Source: Lachnospiraceae bacterium
GTDB taxonomy: Bacteria > Bacillota > Clostridia > Lachnospirales > Lachnospiraceae
Assembly: GCA_017624835.1 (NCBI GenBank)
Contig: JAGAMG010000020.1
Coordinates: forward strand, 1-63,043
DNA: 63,043 bases
Reading direction: 5' to 3'
The notes under the pieces are model-generated. The model was not told where the DNA came from and ran no database searches. It saw nothing but the letters and a program-made list of their open reading frames with translations. The position numbers and the translations under genes are program-made. Of the stretch, positions 53,760 through 62,925 are shown in pieces; positions within the stretch are counted from its first letter, which is position 1, and each line of letters begins with the position of its first letter.

Positions 53760-54440
53760 TTATACTGCGTAAACCTTTAAATTGCTGTACTCAGCCACCA
53801 TGGGGGCAAGTTGTCTGAAGCCAATAGCACCTCCGCCAAGCAATGGACCATAAGTTTCCCCATCATCCTCAAATTTAAATATTTCCAATTCATTGATATA
53901 AAAGGTTATACAACTTCCTTTCTTCAATACACTTACCTGATAGCTTTCTGCCACTTCATCCGCATCAGGTATGGGGTCTCCCCCCTGTGCTACCAGATGG
54001 AAGCCATAGCTTTTCCTGAGATTGCAGGTATGGAATGCCCTCTCATCCGGCTCCTTTCTGCGAAAATAAGACACATGAAACGCATTAATATCTCCATGAT
54101 GATACTGCACATACTCTCCGGTACGTTCTGTAAGACTTTCTGAAAAAGCACTTTCTCCGTTAATTCCCTTTGCCGCAAAAAACAAAATTGCCAGCCCGGG
54201 CTCCTTTATGGGCTTGAAATCCCAAGTTATGTACACATCCTCCGGGAACTGCTCCGGACACCAAAGTACAAAATTAGCCTTCTGCCCCATGGCAGCATCC
54301 ATTGCATTCTCCATACGAAGTGCACCCTCCGGGAAAGTAAGCTTGGCGCTTCCCTCCAAAATAAATCCTGCAATATCTTCTGCACAGGACATGGGGTTTT
54401 CATATAATAAATTTTCCTGTCTTAAATCAAGATTTAACAT
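53760..54440 (-). CDS. DUF1961 protein, YesU-like
   Basis: 226 aa, cytoplasmic. Jelly-roll type beta protein. The family pattern FVLWCPEQFPEDVYITWDFK, LAILFFAAKGINGES, FHVSYFRRK and HTCNLRKSYGFHLVAQGGDP matches DUF1961, as in B. subtilis YesU of the rhamnogalacturonan region. Its reaction is not established; a lyase- or lectin-like role is guessed from the fold. GGGAGGTG precedes the ATG. It starts 32 bp after the pyrophosphatase stop without a terminator and leads straight into the regulator gene 23 bp downstream. Confidence 0.87.
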   Translation of the reverse strand: MLNLDLRQENLLYENPMSCAEDIAGFILEGSAKLTFPEGALRMENAMDAAMGQKANFVLWCPEQFPEDVYITWDFKPIKEPGLAILFFAAKGINGESAFSESLTERTGEYVQYHHGDINAFHVSYFRRKEPDERAFHTCNLRKSYGFHLVAQGGDPIPDADEVAESYQVSVLKKGSCITFYINELEIFKFEDDGETYGPLLGGGAIGFRQLAPMVAEYSNLKVYAV

Positions 54441-54472
54441 ATTACAACACCTCCCAATATTACCCCCGCTGC

Positions 54473-55024
54473 TTACCAGCTCTTAATAAAAGTATTGATA
54501 TAGTTATCCAGACATTTTTTGATAACCTCAATAGCCTCCTCGCGATTTCCTTTTTCATTTACCGCAGTGGTCTTATTCTCCAAAGACTTGTAAATGGTAA
54601 AGAAATGCTCCATTTCATTGATTACATGGGCGGGCAATTCAGAAATATCCTGATAGCTGTTATAATTAGGATCATCAAAAGGCACCGCAATAATCTTCTC
54701 ATCATTCTTTCCATTATCCAGCATGGAAATAACTCCGATGGGATATGCTCTTACTAAGGTAAGGGGCTGTACCGGCTCTGAACAAAGAAGTAACACATCC
54801 AAAGGATCCCCATCATCACCATAAGTACGAGGGATAAAACCATAATTTGCAGGATAATGAGTGGAAGTATGTAAAATTCTGTCCAAAATTAAGAAACCTG
54901 TCTCCTTATCCAATTCATACTTATTCTTACTGCCCTTGGATATCTCAATTACACAGATAAAATCTGTGGGGGTTACCCTCTGGGTACTAATACTGTGCCA
55001 AATGCTTCCGTTAATCTCTTTCAT
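54473..55024 (-). CDS. ppa: Inorganic pyrophosphatase, family I
   Basis: 183 aa. Hydrolyses pyrophosphate to phosphate and so pulls biosynthetic reactions forward. Signature residues: KNKYELDKETGFLILDRIL, HYPANYGFIPRTYGDDGDPL and DVLLL (the metal-binding DxDPxD region). Length is typical of soluble family I enzymes. AGAGGAGAG precedes the ATG. It is placed 18 bp behind proA, so it probably shares that transcript. No terminator separates it from DUF1961 downstream. Confidence 0.95.
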   Translation of the reverse strand: MKEINGSIWHSISTQRVTPTDFICVIEISKGSKNKYELDKETGFLILDRILHTSTHYPANYGFIPRTYGDDGDPLDVLLLCSEPVQPLTLVRAYPIGVISMLDNGKNDEKIIAVPFDDPNYNSYQDISELPAHVINEMEHFFTIYKSLENKTTAVNEKGNREEAIEVIKKCLDNYINTFIKSW

Positions 55025-55042
55025 AATCTCTCCTCTTTCTGC

Positions 55043-56296
55043 TTATCCACGGATTTGACCGTTTCCTCTAACTGTATATTTATAAGAAGTCAGCTCCTTC
55101 AAGCCCATAGGGCCTCTTGCATGAAGCTTTTGGGTGCTGATTCCTATTTCCGCACCAAAACCAAATTCAAAGCCATCTGTAAAACGGGTGGATGCATTCC
55201 AATAGACACAGGCTGCGTCCACTTCATTTAAAAACTGCTCCGCTGCTTCTGCATTTTCTGTCACAATACATTCGGAATGCTTGGTATTATATTTATTAAT
55301 ATGGGCAATTGCTTCCTCCACATTATCCACCGTCTTCATGGATAAAATGTAATCTAAATATTCCTTGCCGTAGTCTTCCTCAGTAGCAGGTACGCAATCA
55401 ATAAGAATCTCTTGAATTCTCTCATCCCCCCTTAGCTCCACCTTCTTAGGCGCCAGACTTTCTGCTAATTTAGGCAAAAATGCCTCTCTCACATCCTTAT
55501 GTATTACAAGGGATTCACAGGCATTACATACACCGATTCTCTGAGTCTTGGCGTTAAATATAATTTCTACCGCCATATCCAGATTGGCATCCTTATCCAC
55601 ATACACGTGACAGTTTCCGGTACCTGTTTCGATTACCGGAATGGTACTGTTTTCTACCACGCTGCGGATTAATCCTGCACTGCCTCTGGGAATCAATATA
55701 TCCACATAAGCATTCATTTTCATAAATGCAACCGTTACACTTCTGTCCGTATCCTCAATCAGCTGCACTGCATCCTCTGTAATTCCACAGGAAGTAAGCG
55801 CTGCTTTTAAGCTCTTTACCACTGCAATATTGGAATGAATGGCATCACTGCCCCCTTTTAAAACCACGGCATTTCCGGTTTTAAAACAAAGTCCGAAGGC
55901 ATCCGCCGTAACATTGGGACGGGACTCATAAATAATGCCGATAACTCCTAAGGGAACTCTTCTTTTTTCCACAAGCAAACCATTGGGACGCTCAAAGGTT
56001 TCCATGACCTCCCCAATACAATCGGGAAGCTCTGCAATCTGTCTTAATCCCTCTGCCATTGCCTCAATTCGCTCTGGGGTTAGTTTCAGACGGTCAAGCA
56101 TTCCGGGATGCATGCCATTTGCTTCTCCGTTTGCCAAATCCTTTTCATTTGCCTGCAAAATCTCATCCTGCATGGCTACCAGCATTTCTGCTGCTTTTAA
56201 TAAAGCATTATTTTTTTCTTCCGTGGACAGCTTTTGTAAAATATATTTTGCTGTTACCGCTCTTTCTCCCATTTCCTGTAAATGCTTCATACTCAT
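55043..56296 (-). CDS. proA: Glutamate-5-semialdehyde dehydrogenase
   Basis: 417 aa. NADPH-dependent reduction of glutamyl phosphate, second step of proline synthesis. Motifs: [20 protein letters not shown] (about 117), [18 protein letters not shown], and the catalytic Cys in [14 protein letters not shown] (about 255). The C-terminal [20 protein letters not shown] is the family signature. Start at 56296 (MSMKHL) has GGGAG six bases upstream. Part of proB-DUF896-fau-proA-ppa. Confidence 0.96.
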   Translation of the reverse strand: MSMKHLQEMGERAVTAKYILQKLSTEEKNNALLKAAEMLVAMQDEILQANEKDLANGEANGMHPGMLDRLKLTPERIEAMAEGLRQIAELPDCIGEVMETFERPNGLLVEKRRVPLGVIGIIYESRPNVTADAFGLCFKTGNAVVLKGGSDAIHSNIAVVKSLKAALTSCGITEDAVQLIEDTDRSVTVAFMKMNAYVDILIPRGSAGLIRSVVENSTIPVIETGTGNCHVYVDKDANLDMAVEIIFNAKTQRIGVCNACESLVIHKDVREAFLPKLAESLAPKKVELRGDERIQEILIDCVPATEEDYGKEYLDYILSMKTVDNVEEAIAHINKYNTKHSECIVTENAEAAEQFLNEVDAACVYWNASTRFTDGFEFGFGAEIGISTQKLHARGPMGLKELTSYKYTVRGNGQIRG

Positions 56297-56332
56297 GCTG
56301 CACTCCCTTTCTTAACATATTGTTACTCTAAT

Positions 56333-56905
56333 CTACACTACAACTATTTCTTGTGGTTTAATATCCCATTTCTCCGCAGGCAGACTCTCTACCATCTGGC
56401 ATGTATGACATATTCCAATGGTTCGAAGCTGTAATTTTTGTTTATCCCCAAGAAATCTGTCATAAAAGCCCTTTCCATAGCCCATACGATTTCTTTCCCG
56501 ATCAAAAGCCACTCCGGGCACAAGCATACAAATCCTGTCAGCCTCCGCCTGAACATATTGAAAGCTCTCACTGTCTCCCTCAGGCTCCAAAATGCCCTTA
56601 TAACCCTCTACCAACTCTTCCAAGGATTCAATCCGGTAAAAAAACATCACATTCCCTTCCACCTTAGGCACATAAACCTTTTTTCCCAGCTTCCATGCCT
56701 GCATCAGAATCTGTGTGGTACGGATTTCGCTTCCATAGCTTACAAAAGCAAGAAGAATATCCGCTGTGGTAAAACAGGAATGACTACAGATGCGCTCTGT
56801 TATCAGAGTTTCCGCCTTTTTTTGTTCATCCTCTGACAGCGCATCTCTCCTTGCAAGCACAGCTTTTCTAAGCTGCCTTTTAATATTGATTTCCTCTTCC
56901 TGCAA
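56333..56905 (-). CDS. fau: 5-formyltetrahydrofolate cyclo-ligase
   Basis: 190 aa. Converts 5-formyl-THF to 5,10-methenyl-THF with ATP. Marks: LRKAVLARRDALSEDE at the start, the substrate region VYVPKV, and the ATP loop MLVPGVAFDRERNRMGYGKG (about 127-146) followed by FYDRFL. The start is TTG at 56905, directly after the DUF896 stop and with AAGGGA upstream. No ATG is available nearby. Insertion of this gene between proB and proA is common in Clostridia and has no obvious pathway logic. Confidence 0.92.
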   Translation of the reverse strand: MQEEEINIKRQLRKAVLARRDALSEDEQKKAETLITERICSHSCFTTADILLAFVSYGSEIRTTQILMQAWKLGKKVYVPKVEGNVMFFYRIESLEELVEGYKGILEPEGDSESFQYVQAEADRICMLVPGVAFDRERNRMGYGKGFYDRFLGDKQKLQLRTIGICHTCQMVESLPAEKWDIKPQEIVVV

Positions 56906-57127
56906 TTACTTTTTCCCTTTCTTGGCAGCTTCTGCCAGACTCTCCACTGTACCATCCGGACGTTCCACTGTCACATTATCAAGCTGTGCTTTTAAATTCG
57001 CACGAACACTTGCCACATATTCTGCCCGCAGCTTTGCCTGCTCCGCTTTTTCTTCCTCAGACAGCCCCTCTGCCTGGGATTTATGATATAATTCATTAAT
57101 ACGTTTAATTCTTTCATCCATGTTCAT
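56906..57127 (-). CDS. DUF896 (YnzC-like) protein
   Basis: 73 aa. The whole protein is the DUF896 motif: MDERIKRINELYHKSQAEG, LSEEEKAEQAKLRAEYVAS and VRANLKAQLDNV, then a short Lys-rich tail. It forms a small helical hairpin in known structures. Function unclear; B. subtilis YnzC is LexA-controlled. The start used has AAAGGATG upstream, and an ATG two codons later is also possible. It lies 16 bp after proB and touches fau. Confidence 0.93.
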   Translation of the reverse strand: MNMDERIKRINELYHKSQAEGLSEEEKAEQAKLRAEYVASVRANLKAQLDNVTVERPDGTVESLAEAAKKGKK

Positions 57128-57143
57128 TGAAGCATCACATCCT

Positions 57144-58013
57144 TTACTTATGCAAATTCTCTACAAAAACAGGCAAATCAAAGCTGTCATCCTTATGTGC
57201 CACAAATAAGGTTCCCTCATTCTTGCCCTGAATAATTCTATGTAATACATTTAAATCCTTGCTGTTGGCAATAATCATATCCACATCGGAACTGGTGGCA
57301 ATCTTTGCAGCTATCATCTTGGTGTTCATACCTCCTGTACCCACACTGCTTCCGGTACTCGCCTTACCCATTCCCATCAGCTCATCCGTCAACTCATCCA
57401 CCTGCTCGATAAACTTGGCATCGGGATTCTTTCTGGGGTCATCCGTAAACAAACCATCGATATCGGACAATAAAATTAACAAATCCGCATCAATCAGAGC
57501 TGCTACTATGGCAGAAAGAGTATCATTATCGCCAATTTCGATTTCGTAGGTTGCAACCGTATCATTTTCATTTACAACCGGAATGGCTCCCATTTTCAAA
57601 AGCTGATAAAAAGTATTATGAGCATTGTATCTGTTCAAATCGTCCACAATGGTATTTTTGGTCATCAAAATCTGGGCTGCTACATGATTATACTCTGCAA
57701 AAAGCTTTTGATATACCATCATCAGACGAGCCTGGCCGATAGCAGAACAGGCCTGCTTCATTGCCATTGCCTCAGCCTGATTTTCCGCCTGAGAAAAATC
57801 CTTTAAATTCACAGCCTTTTTTCCTGCTGCAATGGCACCTGAGGTTACCAGCACCACATCCTTACCACGATTACGAATATCACAAAGCTCTCTTACCAGT
57901 TTCTCCAGACGGGTATAATCCAATTCCCCGGTTTCCGGATGCTGTAAGGAAGAGGAACCGATTTTTACTACAATTCTTTTTTTATCTTTAATATAATCCC
58001 TAAAATTACTCAT
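57144..58013 (-). CDS. proB: Glutamate 5-kinase, short form without PUA
   Basis: 289 aa. Phosphorylates glutamate as the first step of proline synthesis. An amino acid kinase fold: RIVVKIGSSSLQHPETGELD at the start, VLVTSGAIAAGKKAV, NENDTVATYEIEIGDNDTLS and GTGGMNTKMIAAKIA. The C-terminal PUA domain of E. coli ProB is missing, which is usual in Clostridia. First gene of its operon with a good promoter at 58082 and a palindrome in the 5' leader. proC is not in the window. Confidence 0.95.
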   Translation of the reverse strand: MSNFRDYIKDKKRIVVKIGSSSLQHPETGELDYTRLEKLVRELCDIRNRGKDVVLVTSGAIAAGKKAVNLKDFSQAENQAEAMAMKQACSAIGQARLMMVYQKLFAEYNHVAAQILMTKNTIVDDLNRYNAHNTFYQLLKMGAIPVVNENDTVATYEIEIGDNDTLSAIVAALIDADLLILLSDIDGLFTDDPRKNPDAKFIEQVDELTDELMGMGKASTGSSVGTGGMNTKMIAAKIATSSDVDMIIANSKDLNVLHRIIQGKNEGTLFVAHKDDSFDLPVFVENLHK

Positions 58014-58051
58014 TTTGTACCTTATTTCTGCGCTGCGTCACGCCAATTTTT

Positions 58052-58073
58052 TTGAACACGCCTTTTTGTTCAA
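58052..58073 (-). promoter_or_regulatory. Palindrome at the proB transcript start
   Basis: TTGAACA (58052-58058) / TGTTCAA (58067-58073), perfect 7-bp arms around 8 nt. It begins about where transcription from the promoter at 58082-58110 should start. It could be a repressor site or a 5' RNA hairpin. No T-run follows on the minus strand, so it is not a plain terminator. Confidence 0.45.
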
Positions 58074-58081
58074 CAGATTTT

Positions 58082-58110
58082 ATTCTACTCTATTTTCTTT
58101 TTTACGTCAA
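58082..58110 (-). promoter_or_regulatory. Promoter of the proB operon
   Basis: TTGACG (plus 58105-58110), 17-bp spacer, TAGAAT (58082-58087) on the minus strand. It starts right after the stop of the upstream flavoprotein gene. Confidence 0.7.
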
Positions 58111-58111
58111 T

Positions 58112-59794
58112 TCATGAAAGTTCAAAAGGCGCACATTCCAATGCAATTGCCTCTGCCACTCTCAGTCCGTCCATTGCAGCGGAGGTAATTCCACCGGCAT
58201 ATCCTGCTCCTTCACCGCAGGGATATATTCCTTTTATCTCCACGGATTGCAAACTCACTTCATCCCTTGGCATTCGTACCGGAGAAGAGGTCCTACTCTC
58301 CACAGCGGACAAAATAGCCTGTGGGCTGTCAAAGCCCTTTATCTGTCTTCCGAAACATTCCATGCCCTCCACAAAAGCCTGATTACACTCCTTGGGCAGA
58401 ATACCTGTTAAATCCGCCCACTGATATAAGCCTTTATTTTGTGGCATAATGCCATCTTCCCTGTCAGCATTCTCTACAGCTTTCTCAGATGGCAATTCTA
58501 CCTCTCCATTTGCAGCTTGTATTTTGACAGTTTCCTTAAAATCCTCATACCTTTGTACCGGGATTTTCCCATCTGCCAATTGATACGCCTTTTCCTCCAA
58601 GGAGCGTTGAAATTCCACTCCCGCCAAAGGATGCACGGAACCAAAATCCTGGGGAGTTACCGCTACAATAATGGCACTATTGGCATTCTCTCCATCTCTG
58701 CCACTATAGCTCATACCATTTACTGCAAGACGTCCCTCCTCAGAGGAAGCATTTACCACATAACCCCCGGGGCACATACAAAAAGAATAAACACCTCTGC
58801 CGCTGCTTGTTTTGGCGGTAACCTTATAGGGGGCTGCTCCCAAAGCACCTACATCCTCCCTACCATAAAGCTCTTTATTCATACTCTTTTGGGAATGTTC
58901 CACACGAAAGCCTACTGCAAAAGCCTTCTGCTCCATAGGCAGCTTTCTTTTATAAAGCATGGCAAAGGTATCCCTGGCACTATGCCCGATTGCCAGCACT
59001 AATCGCTTACAGAAAAGCTGCTCCTTGTCATTAATGACAACACCCTTTATCTCATTCTGTTCCAATAAAATATCCGTAACCTGACTTTCAAAGCATACCT
59101 TTCCACCCAAACGGATAATCTCCTTGCGCATTTTCATCACAATGTCACATAATACATCCGTGCCGATATGGGGTTTTGCTTCATATAAAATGGATTCCTT
59201 GGCACCGAATTTCACAAAGGTTTCCAGCACTGCCCGATTTCTGCCATACTTATCCTTTACCAACGTATTCAGCTTACCATCGGAAAAGGTACCTGCACCG
59301 CCTTCTCCAAACTGTACATTGGAGTTTGGCATAAGCTTTCCCCCCTGCCAAAAGCTTTCCACATCCTTCTGCCTTTGCTCCACATCCCTTCCCCGTTCCA
59401 AGATAATGGGACGATATCCATGGAGCGCAAGAAAGTATCCGCAAAAAAGACCTGCCGGTCCCATCCCCACAATCACAATGGGCAAATTTTCTTCCGAAGA
59501 ATGCATCTGCACCGTCTTATTTTCAGGGAAGGCATATTTTATCTCCTCCGGTCTGGAAATGCCCGTTATTTTTTTTTCAGAAAGTTTTTTATAAATCTTA
59601 TCCTCCTGCTTTACCTTTACATCCACCACATAGCTATAAAAAATCTCAGGCTTTTTTCTGGCATCAATGGATTGCCTTACGATGGTTACTTCCAAAATAT
59701 CCTTCTGAGAAACGCGCAAAAGCGATGCCACCTTCTTATATAATTGTTCCTTGGAATGCTCAGTTCCAAGCTTAACCTGATTGATTCGTATCAT
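58112..59794 (-). CDS. FAD-dependent oxidoreductase, COG2509 type
   Basis: 560 aa. N-terminal 90 residues are a small RNA-binding-like domain (IRINQVKLGTEHSKEQLYKK) seen in this group. The FAD-binding Rossmann motif follows, PIVIVGMGPAGLFCGYFLAL (about 104-123), with LERGRDVEQRQ. Further marks are NSNVQFGEGGAGTFSDGKLN and the C-terminal GIYPCGEGAGYAGGITSAAM. The substrate is unknown; the family is widely named uncharacterised FAD-dependent dehydrogenase. AGAGGA precedes the ATG. It starts 13 bp after a second flavoprotein gene. Confidence 0.9.
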   Translation of the reverse strand: MIRINQVKLGTEHSKEQLYKKVASLLRVSQKDILEVTIVRQSIDARKKPEIFYSYVVDVKVKQEDKIYKKLSEKKITGISRPEEIKYAFPENKTVQMHSSEENLPIVIVGMGPAGLFCGYFLALHGYRPIILERGRDVEQRQKDVESFWQGGKLMPNSNVQFGEGGAGTFSDGKLNTLVKDKYGRNRAVLETFVKFGAKESILYEAKPHIGTDVLCDIVMKMRKEIIRLGGKVCFESQVTDILLEQNEIKGVVINDKEQLFCKRLVLAIGHSARDTFAMLYKRKLPMEQKAFAVGFRVEHSQKSMNKELYGREDVGALGAAPYKVTAKTSSGRGVYSFCMCPGGYVVNASSEEGRLAVNGMSYSGRDGENANSAIIVAVTPQDFGSVHPLAGVEFQRSLEEKAYQLADGKIPVQRYEDFKETVKIQAANGEVELPSEKAVENADREDGIMPQNKGLYQWADLTGILPKECNQAFVEGMECFGRQIKGFDSPQAILSAVESRTSSPVRMPRDEVSLQSVEIKGIYPCGEGAGYAGGITSAAMDGLRVAEAIALECAPFELS

Positions 59795-59807
59795 ACCAAA
59801 ATCCTCT

Positions 59808-61061
59808 TTATCCTTTTATATCCCCGGATGCCGCTGCTCTTCCTGCCAAAGTACCACTGCTCCATGCCCATTGCAGATTATAGCCACCGCATTTTCCATC
59901 CACATCCAGCAGTTCTCCTGCCAAAAATACCCCCGGCATCTTACAAGATTCCATATCCTCTGTAAGCTCCATGGTATCCACACCTCCGGCACATACCTGA
60001 GCGTTATCATAGGGATTGCTTCCGTTAATATGCACCCTAAACTTTTTGCATAGTGCAAAGACCTGCTGCATTTTTTCTTCCTCTGCCTCGCTTATAGGTA
60101 TATTTCCCTTTATCCCTGCCATTTTCAAAAATAATGCCATTATTTTTTTGTGAAGCATTCCTGTGAAAAACTCCTCCGCGGTACGGCCCTTTTGTGTGCG
60201 TCTTCTTTCCTCACAAAATTTCTTATAAGTATCCTCACTCATATCCGACAGAAAATTAATTTCCGCCAAAACCTCCGAGTTATCCCTTAATATGTAATTA
60301 GCCACCCGGCTTATCTGAAATACCGGAATGCCCGAAATGCCATATTCTGTTAACTGTAATTCTCCTCGTTCTTTGGCAACACATTTTCCTTTATCATAAA
60401 TTTTGATTACTGCATCCGCCCGTACACCTGCTACTGCTTTAAAATAATCCTCCCGGCATTTCAACTGTACCAATGCCGGAACAGTGGGCACAATATGATG
60501 CCCTAATTGTTTCGCCAGCTTATATCCGCTACCATCGGAGCCGGTTTTAGGTGCTGCCTTACTTCCACAGGCAAGTACCACAGCATCATAATGATATTGT
60601 TTCACGCCATCACTAACTACTATTTTTCCTGTTTTCCCATCCTTAGCAACCGAATTGATTTTACACTCTGTAATAACTGTGACTCCAAGGGCTTGCAGCT
60701 CATATCGCAACACATCCAATACCACCGCAGCCTGTTCACAGGCTGGATAAAGATACCCATTTCTTTCCTTTATGAGCAGACCCATACTGTTAAAAAATGC
60801 TATCGTATCCTCCGTATTAAAACGCTGTAATGCCTTTTCTATAAATGCAGGATTCTCCCCATAATATTCTGAAGGAGTTAAATGATAATTTCCCAAATTA
60901 CATTTTCCATTTCCCGTTACCAGAATCTTTTTTCCTATGCGGTCATTTCTCTCCAAAATAGTAACCTCAGCTCCCAATCTTGCTGCTGTAATAGCCGCTG
61001 CCATACCGGAGGCACCACCACCGATAATTCCTACCTTTTTTCTACAAGCCATTTTTTTCAT
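59808..61061 (-). CDS. HI0933/YhiN-family flavoprotein
   Basis: 417 aa. FAD-binding motif VGIIGGGASGMAAAITAARL (about 9-28) and LERNDRIGKKILVTGNGKCN, the latter typical of the HI0933 family. The C-terminus GGVDTMELTEDMESCKMPGV and the end LLDVDGKCGGYNLQWAWSSG close the family fold. Often annotated as aminoacetone oxidase, which is not well supported. Two starts (MKKM and MACR) are close together; GAGGAAG is well placed for the first. It lies between the BofC-like and COG2509 genes on one strand. Confidence 0.92.
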   Translation of the reverse strand: MKKMACRKKVGIIGGGASGMAAAITAARLGAEVTILERNDRIGKKILVTGNGKCNLGNYHLTPSEYYGENPAFIEKALQRFNTEDTIAFFNSMGLLIKERNGYLYPACEQAAVVLDVLRYELQALGVTVITECKINSVAKDGKTGKIVVSDGVKQYHYDAVVLACGSKAAPKTGSDGSGYKLAKQLGHHIVPTVPALVQLKCREDYFKAVAGVRADAVIKIYDKGKCVAKERGELQLTEYGISGIPVFQISRVANYILRDNSEVLAEINFLSDMSEDTYKKFCEERRRTQKGRTAEEFFTGMLHKKIMALFLKMAGIKGNIPISEAEEEKMQQVFALCKKFRVHINGSNPYDNAQVCAGGVDTMELTEDMESCKMPGVFLAGELLDVDGKCGGYNLQWAWSSGTLAGRAAASGDIKG

Positions 61062-61082
61062 GCGCTACTTCCTCACATTATT

Positions 61083-61784
61083 CTAACTGGAATATGTCTC
61101 CAGGAAATTGTACAAAACTTCTTCATTTTCAATATAATACATCTGTATAATCTGCATTTGTATCAGCTCCGGCAAATTCTCAAGCATAATCCCGGTGTTT
61201 ATGAAAACAGTCTCCATATCCTCAAGCAGTACCACCACCTCATTATCCTGAACCACCAGATAAAAGCTTTCACTTGGCTGTACATATTCATAATTCATTT
61301 GCACCACCACACGCTTGGGAGAAAAAGAAAGAATTTCCAATCCAACAAAGCCTCGTTCCACCTCGGATAAAGGGGGATTGGTTTCATATTCCTCCATGGA
61401 TTCCACAAACAATTCCCGATTCATACCGATATATTTTCCGGGAATCTTCCATACCGTTTCCACCACAGTATCCTTTAGCAAATCCCTCTCCTGCAATACA
61501 TATTCCGTATCTGCATTTAAGGTTTCTTCAATGGCAGCTACATTTTGTACCGGCTCATTGATTTCTTCTTCCAGAACCTGTACCTTGGAATCCTCCGGCG
61601 ATTCTGCTTCCATGGTTTCATTATGCTCAAAACTTCCCTGCCGATTCTCCTGTGAGTCCATCCTATTTTCCTGTACCATTCCGGGATAAAAAAAACGAAT
61701 AGTCCACATTCCCCCCAAAAAACCTACAAGAAATATTACCATAGGATAAATAAAAAATAAACTGATACGTTTTGCAAGCTTCAT
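61083..61784 (-). CDS. BofC-like membrane-anchored protein
   Basis: 233 aa. A single N-terminal helix (about 9-31, FFIYPMVIFLVGFLGGMWTI) anchors an extracytoplasmic protein with an acidic spacer. The C-terminal part, SESFYLVVQDNEVVVLLEDM and ENLPELIQMQIIQ, follows the layout of the BofC C-terminal domain, which in Bacillus spores restrains SpoIVB signalling. The middle DTEYVLQERDLLKDTVVETV also fits. The similarity is remembered, not computed, and other anchored proteins are possible. GAGAGGA precedes the ATG. Adjacent to the flippase gene, another sporulation-type family. Confidence 0.55.
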   Translation of the reverse strand: MKLAKRISLFFIYPMVIFLVGFLGGMWTIRFFYPGMVQENRMDSQENRQGSFEHNETMEAESPEDSKVQVLEEEINEPVQNVAAIEETLNADTEYVLQERDLLKDTVVETVWKIPGKYIGMNRELFVESMEEYETNPPLSEVERGFVGLEILSFSPKRVVVQMNYEYVQPSESFYLVVQDNEVVVLLEDMETVFINTGIMLENLPELIQMQIIQMYYIENEEVLYNFLETYSS

Positions 61785-61860
61785 GATTTCCTCTCATTTC
61801 CCAAAAATCTTCTTTGCATTCAGTATCAGTCATTTTTATGAAATTTATACAGAAATATCA

Positions 61861-62925
61861 CTAAAACACACCTAAAAGCTGCCCGATTCCACGTAAAACT
61901 CTTCCTCCCGGGATTCCTCTAAGCTCCTGCTCAGAAAAACAGCGTAAAAATACCACCAGCATCAGGTAAAACATTCCGGACAGTGCAAAAATCACAATAA
62001 AAGATATAAAATCTCCTAAATGAGGTGTCAAAACCTTTCCCAACACAAAACATACCAAGCCTGCCACACAGGCACATCCCATGGGAATAGCCACATTTCT
62101 TATCAAATCAATATTGGTATTAAGCTGTATACAGACCTGTACGCATAATGCCACTGCCAAAAGGATTACATAAATCAATCCTGCATATACCAATGCCAAA
62201 ATACCAATTCCCTTTCCAAGCATAACAGCCAACATAATAGCATAAATCATGTCTGCCACTGCAAAGGTTGCCACCAGCATATATTTATTGCCGGATAACT
62301 TCAGAATGATATAACAAAAATATGCCAACACACCAAACACAATGATACCGGAGCCTGCAGTATACATTTGAGTAAGCATCAGGGATGTGCCTTCATTGAT
62401 AATTCCAGCTACCTGTTTTCCCATTACCGCCAAAAGCACTGTAGCGTACAAGGCAAAAATCAGAATTAATTTTATCCCTGTCTGAAATGCATTTCTGGCA
62501 ACTCTTCTCTCCTCTTTTCGAAGCATTCCTGCCGCCTTTATTGCAAGAGGCAATAGCATGGCTGCAAAGCCAAAACTTATCATCAGACAAATTATCAGAT
62601 ATTTTCCCACATAAATTCCATAATTATCAACTGAGGCTAAAATATCCGCAACGCTTTTCTGATAAAAAATTAAGCCAATCCAAAAGGGCAACAGCATCAG
62701 AAATCCAAGCAACATGGACATTCCTCTATTTCCATAGAAAGCAGCTATCTGCTCTCCATAGGAATCCATGGTTCTCATTCCATCCTCATTATCTCTTTTT
62801 CTTCTTTTTTTTCCGCTTCCTTTAAAAATAAAAAATAAAAACAAGAGAATTAGTATTTCAGAGAGTAAAATTGCTATTACTACACCTACACCTCCATACA
62901 TAGCTGTAAATGCATCCTGTCCCAA
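61861..62925 (-). CDS. SpoVB/MATE-type polysaccharide flippase, 3' part only
   Basis: 354 aa, ten or so hydrophobic segments. The sequence begins in the middle of a MOP-superfamily protein: GQDAFTAMYGGVGVVIAILL resembles the loop and helix at the half-way point of SpoVB-like flippases, which are about 500 residues long. The apparent ATG at 62925 is a Gly/Met boundary without ribosome site, and the frame reads on as SNLLG upstream. The fold-back repeat at 62800-63043 then cuts the gene. These proteins move lipid-linked sugars across the membrane. Annotate as partial. Confidence 0.7.
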   Translation of the reverse strand: MGQDAFTAMYGGVGVVIAILLSEILILLFLFFIFKGSGKKRRKRDNEDGMRTMDSYGEQIAAFYGNRGMSMLLGFLMLLPFWIGLIFYQKSVADILASVDNYGIYVGKYLIICLMISFGFAAMLLPLAIKAAGMLRKEERRVARNAFQTGIKLILIFALYATVLLAVMGKQVAGIINEGTSLMLTQMYTAGSGIIVFGVLAYFCYIILKLSGNKYMLVATFAVADMIYAIMLAVMLGKGIGILALVYAGLIYVILLAVALCVQVCIQLNTNIDLIRNVAIPMGCACVAGLVCFVLGKVLTPHLGDFISFIVIFALSGMFYLMLVVFLRCFSEQELRGIPGGRVLRGIGQLLGVF

